Assembly (NCBI RefSeq): GCF_014678725.1
Contig: NZ_CP061497.1
Location: 1,752,001 to 1,816,000, forward strand
Direction: 5' to 3'
From: Thermomonas sp. XSG
GTDB lineage: Bacteria > Pseudomonadota > Gammaproteobacteria > Xanthomonadales > Xanthomonadaceae
Length of the DNA: 64,000 nucleotides
Below, one piece after another: positions 38,877-47,439 of this stretch; position 1 is the stretch's first letter, and every line of letters begins with the position of its first letter. The position numbers were made by a program, and so were the translations under genes. Below the pieces are notes generated by a model. The model saw nothing but the letters and a program-made list of their open reading frames with translations. It made no database searches and was not told where the DNA came from.

Positions 38877-38986
38877 AAGAGGCCGTCAGGTCGCTTCCCT
38901 GTAGACGTGCACAACCACGCCACCTCAACGCCCGCATCCGTAGGCTGCAAGCACGCCAGTTCCTGGCGCAGCCAACGGAGTCCATC

Positions 38987-39460
38987 GTGAAGGCACTTCC
39001 CCTGCTGTTCGTCGTTGCGGCGCTTGCTGCCTGTTCCGATCGCCAGCCGGCAGGCGATGCGCCTGCGCCGGCGGAGCAACCCGCTGCGGTCACTGCGCCG
39101 TCCGCCGATCCGATGCCTGCCCACGACGACGCGGATGCCACGCCTGCGCCCGCCGCGCCGCCGGCATCGGATGGCGCGCAGGCGGAGGCGAGCTACCTCG
39201 GCCGCTGGACCGGGGTGGAGGGCATGTATCTGGTGGTGGCGTCGAAGCCGGGTGGCGGCGTCACCCTCGACATGCAGTGGGACCTCGACAACAAGGGCAG
39301 GTTCGATGGCTCGGTGACTGCCGAAGGCCTGCGCTTCATGCGCAACGGTGTTGCCGAAAGCGCCGTGCATACCGATGGCGAGGCGACCGGGCTGAAGTAT
39401 CTGGCGGGCAAGCAGGACTGCCTGACGGTCAAGCCGGGCGAGGGCTACTGCAGGGATTGA
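38987..39460 (+). CDS. Small lipoprotein of unknown function, copy B (intact)
   Basis: 157 residues from GTG with GGAG seven bases upstream. Lipoprotein signal with Cys16 (VVAALAAC) and a Pro/Ala linker to about residue 65. The compact C-terminal domain opens SYLGRWTGVEGMYLVV and closes with CLTVKPGEGYC, the two cysteines probably forming a disulfide. The domain resembles small periplasmic beta-barrel proteins, but I do not recognise the family. Copy A at 36562 is a broken duplicate. Confidence 0.82.
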   Translation: MKALPLLFVVAALAACSDRQPAGDAPAPAEQPAAVTAPSADPMPAHDDADATPAPAAPPASDGAQAEASYLGRWTGVEGMYLVVASKPGGGVTLDMQWDLDNKGRFDGSVTAEGLRFMRNGVAESAVHTDGEATGLKYLAGKQDCLTVKPGEGYCRD

Positions 39461-39579
39461 GCGGCGCAGGTCGGGTTGGTTTTCCGGCAGGCGGCTTGCC
39501 CCGCCCTTGTGCCCGTCGCAGGCAAAAGAAGCCTGAAATGGATGTGTGGAACCCGGGTCAGGGTCGGCTTTTCATGCAC

Positions 39580-39616
39580 GGCGGGACAGCCCGCCCTGCC
39601 TGTGTTCGGGCAGGGC
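39580..39616 (-). terminator. Overlapping hairpins downstream of the DUF6159-like gene
   Basis: GGCGGG/CCCGCC (39580-39595) and GCCCTGCC/GGCAGGGC (39593-39616) are alternative stems after the minus-strand gene. No U-run follows, so termination is only possible. Confidence 0.25.
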
Positions 39617-39626
39617 GTCCGCCCAC

Positions 39627-40469
39627 TTACTTCACCCGGAACGCCTGCCCCAGCAGCTGCGCATCGAAGCCTTGGCTGCTGCCCGCGCCGGTGACGTATC
39701 GATACAGCGCCGCCGAGTAGATGCCCGACAGGGCCGCCTGGATCAGTGCGGCCAGCAGCAGCACGGAGATGACGGCAGCCACGGCCAGTCCGATCAGCAC
39801 GCCATTGCCGGTCGTCGCGGCGGCGACGATGGTCACCACGCCCGCGATGGCCAGCCCCACGTAGAGCAGGCCGAACACTAGGCCCACGCCGCCTTGGCCG
39901 ATCAGGTTCTCGCCCCAGGTCTTCTTCAGCAGCTGCGCGCTTTCCTTCACCGCCTCGATGGGGCCGATGTTGCGCGTCACCAGCACCGGCACGACGAGGA
40001 AGCTGGCCAGCGTCCAGGCCACGCCCAGCGCGCCGGAGACCAGCTTGCCGATGAGGCCCGAGCGTTCCTGCAGCGCGCGCAGCACCATGCCCACGGTCGC
40101 GGCGATGGCGGCATAGCCCAGGATCGGCAGGGCCTTGCCGGCGGCGATGCGCAGGCCGTCGCGCAGGGTCGGGTCGCCGCCGTCCAGCCGGATCATCGCC
40201 GCGCCCACCAGCGCGGAGTTGAAGAAGAAGATCACGAAGTACTGGGCCAGGTAGAACAGGAACGCCAGCAGGTAGGTGGCCAGCGGCACGCCGCCGTTGC
40301 CCAGGCCGTCCAGCGCGCCCAGGCCGAGCGCCGGCAGCACGAACGCCGCCGCCACGACCAGCGCGCAGATCGCGGACAGCAGCGGGAACACCAGCAGCTC
40401 CTTGTCCTGGGCCAGCACGCCGGCACTGGCCTTGATGAGGCCCCAACTGCGGGAAAAGCGTTCGAACAC
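39627..40469 (-). CDS. DUF6159-like integral membrane protein
   Basis: 280 residues from GTG (MFERFSRSWGLIKAS). Six or so hydrophobic helices are arranged in pairs, with the characteristic FFFNSALVGAAMIRLDGGDPTLRDGLRIA loop region after helix 3 and an NIGPIEAVKESAQLLKKTWGENL cytoplasmic segment. The family is uncharacterised. The gene stands alone, with convergent and divergent neighbours unrelated to it. Confidence 0.8.
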   Translation of the reverse strand: MFERFSRSWGLIKASAGVLAQDKELLVFPLLSAICALVVAAAFVLPALGLGALDGLGNGGVPLATYLLAFLFYLAQYFVIFFFNSALVGAAMIRLDGGDPTLRDGLRIAAGKALPILGYAAIAATVGMVLRALQERSGLIGKLVSGALGVAWTLASFLVVPVLVTRNIGPIEAVKESAQLLKKTWGENLIGQGGVGLVFGLLYVGLAIAGVVTIVAAATTGNGVLIGLAVAAVISVLLLAALIQAALSGIYSAALYRYVTGAGSSQGFDAQLLGQAFRVK

Positions 40470-40654
40470 GGCCGTCTCCGGATGCAGGGATAGAGGCGCG
40501 CAGTATGCGGTATGCGCCCGGAAAAACCGGGTGCCGGACCTCCCGCGGCAGCGCGGAGGTCTTGCAGGTGGGCAAGTCCCGCCGTTTCCCTGCGCATCCC
40601 GCGCCCTGCCGCCACGCCGTACCCTAGGGCGCCACGCCTCGCCCGATTCCCTGC

Positions 40655-40984
40655 ATGTCCCTGCGCGCTCTCATGCACCTGCTGCTGCACGCCGCCGTTC
40701 CCGCGCTGGTGGCGTGGGCGGTCTATCGCGGCTCGGGCAAGACCATCGGCTTCCGCCGCGCCTGGGGCTTGCTGCTGCTGGGCTGGCTGATCGACATCGA
40801 CCACCTGCTGGCCGACCCCATCTACGCGCCGGGGCGGTGCAGCATCGGCTTCCACCCGCTGCACACCGCGCCGGCCATCGCCGTGTACGGTGCGCTGGCG
40901 GTGCCGCGCGCCACCCGGCTGGTGGGCATCGGCCTGCTGATCCATATCGCGCTGGATGCGCTGGACTGCCTGCTGATGCGGTGA
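40655..40984 (+). CDS. DUF6122 family small membrane protein
   Basis: 109 residues with three or four hydrophobic helices. Conserved polar residues lie within or beside them: DIDHLLAD, GFHPLHTAPA and HIALDALDC. This His/Asp pattern resembles YdjM-type membrane-bound metal-dependent hydrolases, so a metal-binding site in the membrane is plausible; activity is unknown. There is no clear ribosome site. Confidence 0.78.
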   Translation: MSLRALMHLLLHAAVPALVAWAVYRGSGKTIGFRRAWGLLLLGWLIDIDHLLADPIYAPGRCSIGFHPLHTAPAIAVYGALAVPRATRLVGIGLLIHIALDALDCLLMR

Positions 40985-41116
40985 GCGCAAACCGCACGGT
41001 TTCCGCCGCTTCCAGGCGCGCCAGCCGCGGGCTCATCGATCGCGCCGCGCGGGCTCACCCGTGGCTTGCCGCCCGCTACACTGCCGCCTGGCTCAACACC
41101 ACTGAAAGGAATCACC

Positions 41117-41470
41117 ATGGCTTTCACCACCACCGCCTCCGGGCTGCAGTTCGAAGACACCGTTGTTGGCAGCGGCGCCGAGGCCAGGCCCGGCCGCAAT
41201 GTCACCGTGCACTACACCGGCTGGCTGTACGAGAACGGCGAGCAGGGTGCCAAGTTCGACTCCAGCAAGGACCGCGGCGAGCCCTTCATCTTCCCGCTCG
41301 GTGGTGGCATGGTCATCAGCGGCTGGGACGAAGGCGTGCAGGGCATGAAGGAAGGCGGCACCCGCACCCTGATCATCCCGCCCAACCTGGGCTACGGCGC
41401 GCGCGGCGCCGGCGGCGTGATTCCGCCGAACGCCACGCTGAAGTTCGAGGTGGAACTGCTGGGCGCGTAA
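41117..41470 (+). CDS. FKBP-type peptidyl-prolyl cis-trans isomerase
   Basis: 117 residues, a single FKBP domain with no signal peptide, so cytoplasmic. The active-site sequence is complete: [57 protein letters not shown]. It catalyses proline isomerisation in protein folding. AAAGGA before the ATG fixes the start, and TACACT at about 41078 could be the -10 box. Confidence 0.93.
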   Translation: MAFTTTASGLQFEDTVVGSGAEARPGRNVTVHYTGWLYENGEQGAKFDSSKDRGEPFIFPLGGGMVISGWDEGVQGMKEGGTRTLIIPPNLGYGARGAGGVIPPNATLKFEVELLGA

Positions 41471-41540
41471 GCGCCACGGGGCGGTCTGATCCCGTGCGCC
41501 GCCTGCCTTCGCGGGCGGCGCCATTCCGGGGAGAGTGCAA

Positions 41541-42284
41541 ATGCGGATGAAACTGTGCGCCGCGCTGGTGGGCGGCATCGTGGGGTGGACGGGTATGGCG
41601 CAGGCGGCGAAGCCACCGGCCAAGCCGCAGCTGGTGCGGTTCGACTTCAGCGCCACGGTGCAGGCCGACGGCACGCTGGCCGACATCCAGCCGGATGCGG
41701 CACTGGCGGAAAACCTGCAGGCAATGATCCGGCGCCGGGTCGCAACGTGGCGCTACACGCCCCTGCAATGGCAGGGCAAGGCGGTGGCGGCGCCGGTGTC
41801 GCAGTCGATCAAGCTGGAAATCGTGCCGGTGGCAGAAAGCAGCTTCGCCTTCCGCATCCTCGGGGTGGGCAAGCAGGAGAAACCCGCCCTGATCGTACGG
41901 CGGACGGAAAAAACGCCGATGTCGCCGCCGCGCTTCCCGCCCGAGCTGATGCGCAGCGGCGTCAATGCAGTGCTGGTGTATGCGGTGCTGTACGACGCGG
42001 CGGGCAAGCCAATCGAGGTCGAGCTGGTGTATCCCGGCAAGGTCGACCGGGTTTATGAGCGCCTGGATGTCGCCTCGCGCGAAGCGATGGCGAAGTGGTC
42101 GGTGCCGCACACGTTCGAGGGCGCGCCGATTGCGTGCCGCGACAACGTGCCGATCACTTTCCAGACGGGTGACCTATCAGGTCAGCTGCAAGCGCCGCCG
42201 GAGGTTGCGGAGCTGTTCGACCGCTACACCGACATGTGTCCCGAAGCGAAGCTGGAAACGCCGGTAGCCGGCACGTTCCTCTGA
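41541..42284 (+). CDS. Exported hypothetical protein with TonB-C-like repeats
   Basis: 247 residues with a signal peptide (ending GMAQA). Two regions resemble the periplasmic TonB_C/energy-transducer fold. The first (about 33-95) has VQADGTLADIQPDAAL and RVATWRYTPLQWQGKAVAAPV; the second (about 125-200) has SGVNAVLVYAVLYDAAGKPIEVELV and SREAMAKWSVPHTFEG. It carries two cysteines near the C-terminus. There is no membrane anchor, so it is not a canonical TonB. GGGGAGAG supports the ATG at 41541. Confidence 0.7.
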   Translation: MRMKLCAALVGGIVGWTGMAQAAKPPAKPQLVRFDFSATVQADGTLADIQPDAALAENLQAMIRRRVATWRYTPLQWQGKAVAAPVSQSIKLEIVPVAESSFAFRILGVGKQEKPALIVRRTEKTPMSPPRFPPELMRSGVNAVLVYAVLYDAAGKPIEVELVYPGKVDRVYERLDVASREAMAKWSVPHTFEGAPIACRDNVPITFQTGDLSGQLQAPPEVAELFDRYTDMCPEAKLETPVAGTFL

Positions 42285-42302
42285 CCTTCGATCGTGTTGC
42301 CC

Positions 42303-42605
42303 TCAGCGGGTCTTTGCCTCCGGGACACCCATCGCCGGCAGCGCCGGGAACTGCCCGGTCACGCGTGCGCCCGGGACCATGCCCCAGCGGATTCCCATGC
42401 GGCGCAGGCGCGCCTCGACCACGCCCAGCGAGGCCGCGGGCGTGGCCGCGATGATGGCGTCGTGGCGCTCGGCCCACGCGGTGGCCAGCGCAAACAGGTT
42501 GTTGGCACGCGCCTGCAGTGCGGGCATGTCCAGTTCCAGCGCGTCCAGTGCGGTCAGGTCGGCGTCCATGCCGGTGTCTTCGATGCAGCGGGTGCCGTGG
42601 TCCAT
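42303..42605 (-). CDS. Hypothetical protein
   Basis: 100 residues from an ATG with GGAG eight to nine bases upstream. Predicted mainly helical (LTALDALELDMPALQARANNLFALATAWAERHDAIIAA), ending in a Pro/Arg-rich stretch. It has no signal or membrane segment and I recognise no family. It is convergent with the preceding gene, 18 bases apart. Ribosome site and codon pattern support it as a real gene. Confidence 0.55.
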   Translation of the reverse strand: MDHGTRCIEDTGMDADLTALDALELDMPALQARANNLFALATAWAERHDAIIAATPAASLGVVEARLRRMGIRWGMVPGARVTGQFPALPAMGVPEAKTR

Positions 42606-42806
42606 CTGCGCGGCTCCGGTGGGGTCATGCGCCAAGTGTCCGTGCGCCCGTTGTGCACGCGGCGTGAGCAAGTCCGCGCGCCGGACAGCTGCGGTTGGGA
42701 TTGCGCGACAGGCTGAATGCTTTGCAGCCAGCGCGCCGATGTTTCACCGCCTGCTCACGACGGCGCCGTTATCGCTGGCCTCCATCCCCCCGGAAAGGAG
42801 CAACCC

Positions 42807-43178
42807 ATGCGTCGATGGATCCTTGCAACCAGCCTGGCGCTGTCTGCCTGCGCGGCCCATGCCGATGGCCTGCAGAACAAGTGGCGGCTGGAGATCAGCG
42901 GCAATGCCGAAAGCGCCGGCCAGATCGTGGTGCAGGTGGCGCCGGAGAAGGGCGAGCCGATCCGCGCCACCACCCAGGTCGCCGCCGGCCGCGCCGAGAA
43001 CGCCGTGGCGCGCGACATCGGCACCGCGCTGCAGATGGTGGCCAGCAACCGCTACAGCGTGGAAGTGGACGACGGCGAGGATGTACTGGTGAAGAAGCGC
43101 GAGGGCGAGCGCGATTTCGCGGTGACCGTGATCGAGAACACCGTGCAGGGCGTGCGCGTCGACATCGACGCCGAATAA
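42807..43178 (+). CDS. Small exported protein of unknown function
   Basis: 123 residues. A signal peptide (MRRWILATSLALSACAAHA) precedes a beta-rich mature part of about 104 residues (WRLEISGNAESAGQIVVQV, RYSVEVDDGEDVLVKK, FAVTVIENTVQGVRVDIDAE). AAGGAG before the ATG is a strong ribosome site. The Cys in the signal is at a lipobox-like position (LALSAC), so a lipoprotein is possible. Confidence 0.75.
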   Translation: MRRWILATSLALSACAAHADGLQNKWRLEISGNAESAGQIVVQVAPEKGEPIRATTQVAAGRAENAVARDIGTALQMVASNRYSVEVDDGEDVLVKKREGERDFAVTVIENTVQGVRVDIDAE

Positions 43179-43277
43179 GCCGCGCCTGCCGCGCGGCTGC
43201 TGTCAGCGGAGGCCGCCTGCGGGCGCCTCCGTTGCCTCCGTCAGCAACAGGGGGGCAGGCGGGTCCGCACGCATGCC

Positions 43278-43781
43278 TCAGCGACCGGCCTCCAGGTGCA
43301 CCTGCCCGCTCTGCTGCGGGTAGATCAGGTCGTCCAGCGTGTAGCCCTGCGCCCGCGCGACGTCCAGCCAGGCTGCCTTGGTGGCGTCGTCCATCTTCGG
43401 CTGGCGGTGCAGCAGCCACAGGTACTTGCGGTCCGGGTCGCCGACCAGCGCGGTCTGGTAGTCGGCATCCACGCGCAGGATCCAGTAGTCGCCCTTGGCG
43501 AACGGGATCCAGCGCAGGCCCTCCGGCAGGAAGCTCACTTCCAGCCGCGCATTGCTGGCATCGGTGGGCGTGGCCAGGCCCGTCGACACTTCCACTTCGC
43601 CCTCCGCGTTGATGCAGGCGTTGATCACGCACACCGCGCCGGTTTCATCCAGCGAGTAGGTGGCGGTGACGTCACGGGCGGTGGCGTCCTCGTGGCGCAT
43701 CGGCTTGCGCGCGATCTCGTACCAGTTGCCCAGGTAGCGTTGCAGGTCGACGAAGGTCTGGGTGCTCGGGGTAGGCGTCAT
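43278..43781 (-). CDS. Lipocalin family protein (Blc-like), no signal peptide
   Basis: 167 residues. Lipocalin motif 1 is present as YLGNWYEIARKPMR, with TATYSLDE, GDYWILRVDADYQTALVGDPDRKYLWLLHRQP and a C-terminal helix. This is the bacterial Blc/apolipoprotein D type, which binds lysophospholipids and fatty acids. No signal or lipobox is visible with the start at 43781. A second, exported lipocalin lies at 44995. Confidence 0.88.
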   Translation of the reverse strand: MTPTPSTQTFVDLQRYLGNWYEIARKPMRHEDATARDVTATYSLDETGAVCVINACINAEGEVEVSTGLATPTDASNARLEVSFLPEGLRWIPFAKGDYWILRVDADYQTALVGDPDRKYLWLLHRQPKMDDATKAAWLDVARAQGYTLDDLIYPQQSGQVHLEAGR

Positions 43782-43916
43782 GCGGGTGTCCGGCGTTGGG
43801 GGAAGCCGGAGCATGGCCGCGCGCAGGCGGGCATCACGTGAAGAGGGCGGCGCGCACGGCGTCGACCGGCGCCTGCCGCCGCGCGCGTCGCAACCCTTGT
43901 TGCGCCGGTCTGCGGC

Positions 43917-44807
43917 TCAGTGCGCCTGCAGCTGCGCGGTGATCGCGCAGTGGTCGCTGAGCGCGGGACCGGCGTAGGTCTTTTCCTCGAACCGGACGAG
44001 GCCGCCGCTGGCGCGGCGGTCCAGCACGATGTAGTCGATGAAGTCGCGATAGCGCGGGTTGCAGCGCGCGCCCTGGTCGCCGGAGGCGCGCGCGAGATCG
44101 GCGTTGGCAGGGCTGGCATCGTCCCAGTCCGCCCACACCGCGTCGCCGGGCAACGCAAGGCGACGGTTGAAGTCGCCCAGCACCGCGAAGCGCAGGCGCT
44201 CGCTGGCGCGCTGGTCGATCCAGCGTTCCACCACCGGCACCTGCTGGAACAGCACCGGGCAAGCCTCCCGCTGGTCGCCGCTGTTGCACCCGGCCTTCAG
44301 GTGCACCGACAGCAGCCGGATCGGCGCGGCGCCCGCCGGCCGCACCACCAGGTCCACGCCGGAGCGCAGGTCGGGATTGCCGAGTTGCAGGTCGGTGAGG
44401 TCGGGCTGGCGCTCGAAGACCACGCCCTTGCGGATGGCGAAGCCGGTGCGCTGCGGGTTGATGGTCAGGCCGGGCTGGCCGCCGCATTCGCCTTTGCGGC
44501 CGCTGCCCACGCGCTGTTCGATTTCGATGGTGTAGCGCGCCGGGTCGAACACACGCTCGGCGGCGGCGCGCGATTCCACTTCCTGGAACGCGATCACGTC
44601 CGCATCCAGCGCCTCGGCATAGGCGCGCATCGCCGCGTAGTCGGCATCGCTGCGCGGGCGGCAGCCGCTGCCGTTGCGCTCGGCCAGGTGTTCCATGTTC
44701 CAGCTCGCCAGGGTGAGTGTGGCGGCAGGAGTGGCGGGGCGCTCGCGCGGGGCGGTGCAGGCGCCGGCAAGCAGGCAGAGGGCGATGATCAGGGCGGGGC
44801 GTGTCAT
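43917..44807 (-). CDS. Endonuclease/exonuclease/phosphatase family lipoprotein
   Basis: 296 residues with a lipoprotein-type signal (LALIIALCLLAGAC-like, Cys17) and an EEP fold. Catalytic residues are visible: Asn in ASWNMEHL, Glu in AFQEVES, SVHLKAG, the metal/His motif VLGDFNRRL, and the terminal SDHCAIT His. The substrate could be nucleic acid or a phosphoester lipid; extracytoplasmic location favours scavenging. It lies between two lipocalin genes. Confidence 0.85.
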   Translation of the reverse strand: MTRPALIIALCLLAGACTAPRERPATPAATLTLASWNMEHLAERNGSGCRPRSDADYAAMRAYAEALDADVIAFQEVESRAAAERVFDPARYTIEIEQRVGSGRKGECGGQPGLTINPQRTGFAIRKGVVFERQPDLTDLQLGNPDLRSGVDLVVRPAGAAPIRLLSVHLKAGCNSGDQREACPVLFQQVPVVERWIDQRASERLRFAVLGDFNRRLALPGDAVWADWDDASPANADLARASGDQGARCNPRYRDFIDYIVLDRRASGGLVRFEEKTYAGPALSDHCAITAQLQAH

Positions 44808-44994
44808 CCGCGTAGTAGACCATGCGCGTCAGATTCGCTCCATCGCAATGCGCACCGTGTGGCGCGCACCGCCTGCATCGGGTCGGGGCGGTTGGCGCGT
44901 AGCCTGGCGTGCAAGGACGCCGCGGCCGCGCCGTTCACCTGGACCTGCCGCGCCGCCGCGGACAATCCCTTCCTCCCCAATCCGAGATGCCGCC

Positions 44995-45537
44995 ATGCCG
45001 CGTTCCCTGTTGTTGCCCCTGCTGCTGGCCACCGGGCTTGCCTGCGCACAGGAAGCGCCGCTGCCGAATGCGGCGGTGCCGGCGCTGGACCTGCAGCGCT
45101 ACGCCGGCCAGTGGCACGAGATCGCGCACCTGCCGATGTTCTTCCAGCGCAACTGCACGGCTGCGATCACCGCGACCTACACGCCGCAGCCGGACGGCAG
45201 GATGGCGGTGCGCAACGCCTGCGAGCGGCGCGACGGCAAGCGGCTGGTGTCGGAGGCCATCGCGCGGCCGGTGGCCGGGCAGCCGGGGCAGCTGCAGGTA
45301 CGCTTCGCGCCGGCGTGGCTGGGCTGGTTGCCGATGGTCTGGGCCGACTACTGGGTGGTCGAGCTGGACCCCGACTACCGCTGGGCGGTGGTGGGTGGGC
45401 CATCGCGCAAGTACCTGTGGATCCTGTCGCGCACGCCGGTGATGCCGCGCGCGCAGTTCGACGCGATCCGCGCGCGTGCGGCGCAGCGTGGTTATCCGGT
45501 CGAGCGCCTGATCCAGGCGGGACGCACGGTGGAGTGA
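44995..45537 (+). CDS. Lipocalin family protein (Blc-like), exported
   Basis: 180 residues with a cleavable signal peptide (LLLPLLLATGLACA). Lipocalin motif 1 appears as YAGQWHEIAHLPMFFQ; Cys residues in RNCTAAI and RNACERR probably pair. VVELDPDYRWAVVGGPSRKYLWILSR matches the other lipocalin in the window. It is followed after two bases by a zinc-ribbon gene, so they are likely co-transcribed. Confidence 0.88.
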   Translation: MPRSLLLPLLLATGLACAQEAPLPNAAVPALDLQRYAGQWHEIAHLPMFFQRNCTAAITATYTPQPDGRMAVRNACERRDGKRLVSEAIARPVAGQPGQLQVRFAPAWLGWLPMVWADYWVVELDPDYRWAVVGGPSRKYLWILSRTPVMPRAQFDAIRARAAQRGYPVERLIQAGRTVE

Positions 45538-45541
45538 GGTG

Positions 45542-45736
45542 ATGGCCCTGCTGGAGTTCCGGGACATCGAATGCCCCTGCTGCGGCGAGCCGATCACCCT
45601 GGCGCTGGATGCCAGCGCCGGTAGCCAGCGCTACATCGAGGACTGCCCGGTCTGCTGCCGGCCGATCATGGTGGTGCTGGAGGTGGATGACAACGGTGCC
45701 ACCTCTGTCGCGGGATATGCGCAGGACGACGCTTGA
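45542..45736 (+). CDS. CPXCG-motif cysteine-rich zinc-ribbon protein
   Basis: 64 residues. Two cysteine knuckles, CPCCGE and CPVCC, form a zinc ribbon of the CPXCG family of unknown function. GGAG upstream supports the ATG at 45542 rather than the adjacent GTG. It directly follows the lipocalin gene. Confidence 0.85.
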   Translation: MALLEFRDIECPCCGEPITLALDASAGSQRYIEDCPVCCRPIMVVLEVDDNGATSVAGYAQDDA

Positions 45737-45780
45737 GCACCACCGGCGTCGGTCACCTGGATGGTGTTGCGAAACAAGCG

Positions 45781-45805
45781 AAAAAAAGGGCGGCCGAAGC
45801 CGCCC
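45781..45805 (-). terminator. Rho-independent terminator of the fasciclin gene
   Basis: On the minus strand, GGGCGGC-TTCG-GCCGCCC is followed by seven T's. It is a textbook hairpin with UUCG loop, 25 bases beyond the stop codon. Confidence 0.9.
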
Positions 45806-45829
45806 GGGGATTGCCGGTGGAAGCCCGGA

Positions 45830-46387
45830 TTACTGCGGCATCAGCACGCCGTCGATGACGTGCACAACGCCATTGCGCTGGCGCAGGTCGGCCGCGACCA
45901 CGCGCGCGCTGCCGCCCTTGGCATCGGTCAGCACGATGCCACCCTTGCCGTCGGCGCTGGCGGTGAGGGTGCCGCCCTGCACGGTGGTGAGGGTGGCGCT
46001 GCCGCCGTTGGCCTGGATCTGCTTCGCCAGTGCCGCGGCATCCACGTTGCCGGCCACCACGTGGTAGGTCAGCACGCCGGCCAGCGCGGACTTGGCCTCC
46101 GGCTTCAGCAGTCCTTCCACCGCACCGGCGGGCAATTTGCCGAAGGCGTCGTTGGTGGGCGCGAACACGGTGAACGGACCGGCGCCCTGCAGCGTGCCGA
46201 CCAGGTCCGCGGCCTTCACCGCGGCCACCAGCGTGCTCAGGCTGGGGGTGGCAACAGCGGCGGCCACGATGTCCGTACTGGCCTTCGCGTCACCGCTGGC
46301 GGCAACGGGCGACGCGGTATGACCGGGGGCGCTGCAGAGGGCCAGCGCCAGCGCGCCGGCAACGGCAAAAGGCAGGGTCGACTTCAT
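45830..46387 (-). CDS. Fasciclin (FAS1) domain secreted protein
   Basis: 185 residues with a signal peptide ending near PGHTA. A single FAS1 domain follows, with both conserved blocks: FTVFAPTNDAFGKLP and the terminal NGVVHVIDGVLMP. FAS1 proteins mediate adhesion or surface interactions. It is divergent from the EF-hand gene at 46684 and ends at a strong terminator. Confidence 0.93.
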   Translation of the reverse strand: MKSTLPFAVAGALALALCSAPGHTASPVAASGDAKASTDIVAAAVATPSLSTLVAAVKAADLVGTLQGAGPFTVFAPTNDAFGKLPAGAVEGLLKPEAKSALAGVLTYHVVAGNVDAAALAKQIQANGGSATLTTVQGGTLTASADGKGGIVLTDAKGGSARVVAADLRQRNGVVHVIDGVLMPQ

Positions 46388-46583
46388 CGGGGTTCTCCAG
46401 GGGGGTTGGGGGAATGCAGGCCGCAGGCCGCAGGCGCGGATGCGTTGCAGGCCCTGATACGCGGGGTGCGCGCGGATGGATGCAGCAGGCGTGGTGCAAC
46501 GGCCGCAAACGTCGCGGTGGCGCGCTTAGCGCGCTTGCGGCCGGCTTGGGTTAAGCCGCTGTCGACGTTCATCTTGCATGGCC

Positions 46584-46665
46584 GGAGGTATTCAGCGTGC
46601 CTGCGTAAGGTGGGGCATGTCCGTCGCGCCAGGCGCTTCGGCATCGATCCGTTTTGATCCCCCGC
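46584..46665 (+). promoter_or_regulatory. Shared EF-hand promoter/leader module, copy 1
   Basis: GGAGG-like box, TTCAG (46591-46595) and CGTAAGGT (46604-46611, 13 bases start to start), then GTTTTGATCCCCCGC (46651-46665), 33 bases upstream of the ATG. The same elements at the same spacing precede the second EF-hand gene. The GGAR...CGTA pattern resembles an ECF-sigma promoter. Confidence 0.5.
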
Positions 46666-46683
46666 AAAACAGAGGACTGCATC

Positions 46684-47223
46684 ATGAGCAAGCACAACAA
46701 GACCAATCTGCTGTTCCCGCTCGCCGCCGCGTTCGCGCTGGCGTCGCCGGCCGTATTCGCCCAGAGCCATGGCGTCGGTGCCGGCGCCGGCGTGAATGCT
46801 TCAGCCGCCGCGCGTGTTCCCACCCAGATGCCGGCGCAGGCCTCGGCCGGTAGGGAAATGCGTGGCATGCAGCGCGCGGAGCCGCAGCAGAAGGCCACGC
46901 CGGCGGTGCCGGCGACCCCTGCCACCCCCGCGGTGCCGGCCTCGCAGTCCGAGGATGGCCAGACCCGGCGTGCCGAACCGGCCACGCCGGCAACGCCCGC
47001 CCAGCCGGCGGCGAACGAAGCCAATGGAAAGGAAGGCAAGAAGGACTGGAAGGCGCTGGACACCGACGGCAACGGCAGCCTCAGCGTGTCTGAAGCGGCG
47101 TCCTTGGACAGCCTGGCCAAGGTGTTTGGTCAGGCCGATGCCGACGGCAACGGCGAGTTGACCGGCGAGGAGTACAAGACCTGGTGGGCCGCCAACGCCG
47201 GCGCCAAGGCCGACAAGCACTGA
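46684..47223 (+). CDS. Secreted EF-hand protein 1
   Basis: 179 residues. A signal peptide (ending PAVFA) precedes a long Ala/Pro/Thr-rich low-complexity region with repeated VPATPATPA. Two EF-hand loops follow, DTDGNGSLSVSEA and DADGNGELTGEEY, about 30 residues apart with calcium ligands present. It is likely periplasmic or surface-associated and calcium-binding. The C-terminal half is closely related to the EF-hand protein at 49364. An AGAGGA ribosome site supports the start. Confidence 0.87.
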   Translation: MSKHNKTNLLFPLAAAFALASPAVFAQSHGVGAGAGVNASAAARVPTQMPAQASAGREMRGMQRAEPQQKATPAVPATPATPAVPASQSEDGQTRRAEPATPATPAQPAANEANGKEGKKDWKALDTDGNGSLSVSEAASLDSLAKVFGQADADGNGELTGEEYKTWWAANAGAKADKH

Positions 47224-47288
47224 GTTGGGCGGCGGTCTGTCCGGTGTTGCAGGCGCAGGCACGCGCCGGACAGCTGCCGCAAACAATG

Positions 47289-47327
47289 GAGCGGGCCGGT
47301 GGCTCCCCGGCCTGCTCCGTCTTCTTT
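47289..47327 (+). terminator. Rho-independent terminator of EF-hand gene 1
   Basis: GAGCGGGCCGG (47289-47299) pairs with CCGGCCTGCTC (47307-47317), followed by CGTCTTCTTT, 65 bases after the stop. Confidence 0.75.
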
Positions 47328-47383
47328 CCGGGACGCATCTACCCGTACGCATGTACCGCTTGGGTACCCGGGTCGCGCATAAC

Positions 47384-47416
47384 GGGCGCCCCGGCCAACT
47401 GGTGACCGGGGCGCCC
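47384..47416 (-). terminator. Hairpin downstream of the FMN reductase gene
   Basis: An 11-bp perfect stem, GGGCGCCCCGG/CCGGGGCGCCC. On the minus strand it follows the reductase stop by about 25 bases and is trailed only by GTTATG, so it is a weak-tail terminator. A GTACC-N5-GGTAC palindrome lies just beyond (47353-47367). Confidence 0.5.
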
Positions 47417-47439
47417 GCCCCCGTTCCACGCCAGATGGT

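Noticed and set aside
43278-45537. Two lipocalins and the EEP lipoprotein as one operon
   Set aside because: The lipocalin genes are on opposite strands, with the EEP gene between them on the minus strand and separate start regions. Only a loose functional grouping is possible.
47353-47367. GTACC-GCTTG-GGTAC as a third promoter operator
   Set aside because: It lies between convergent genes beyond two terminators, so it is not in a promoter position. Kept only as a sequence match in the operator finding.
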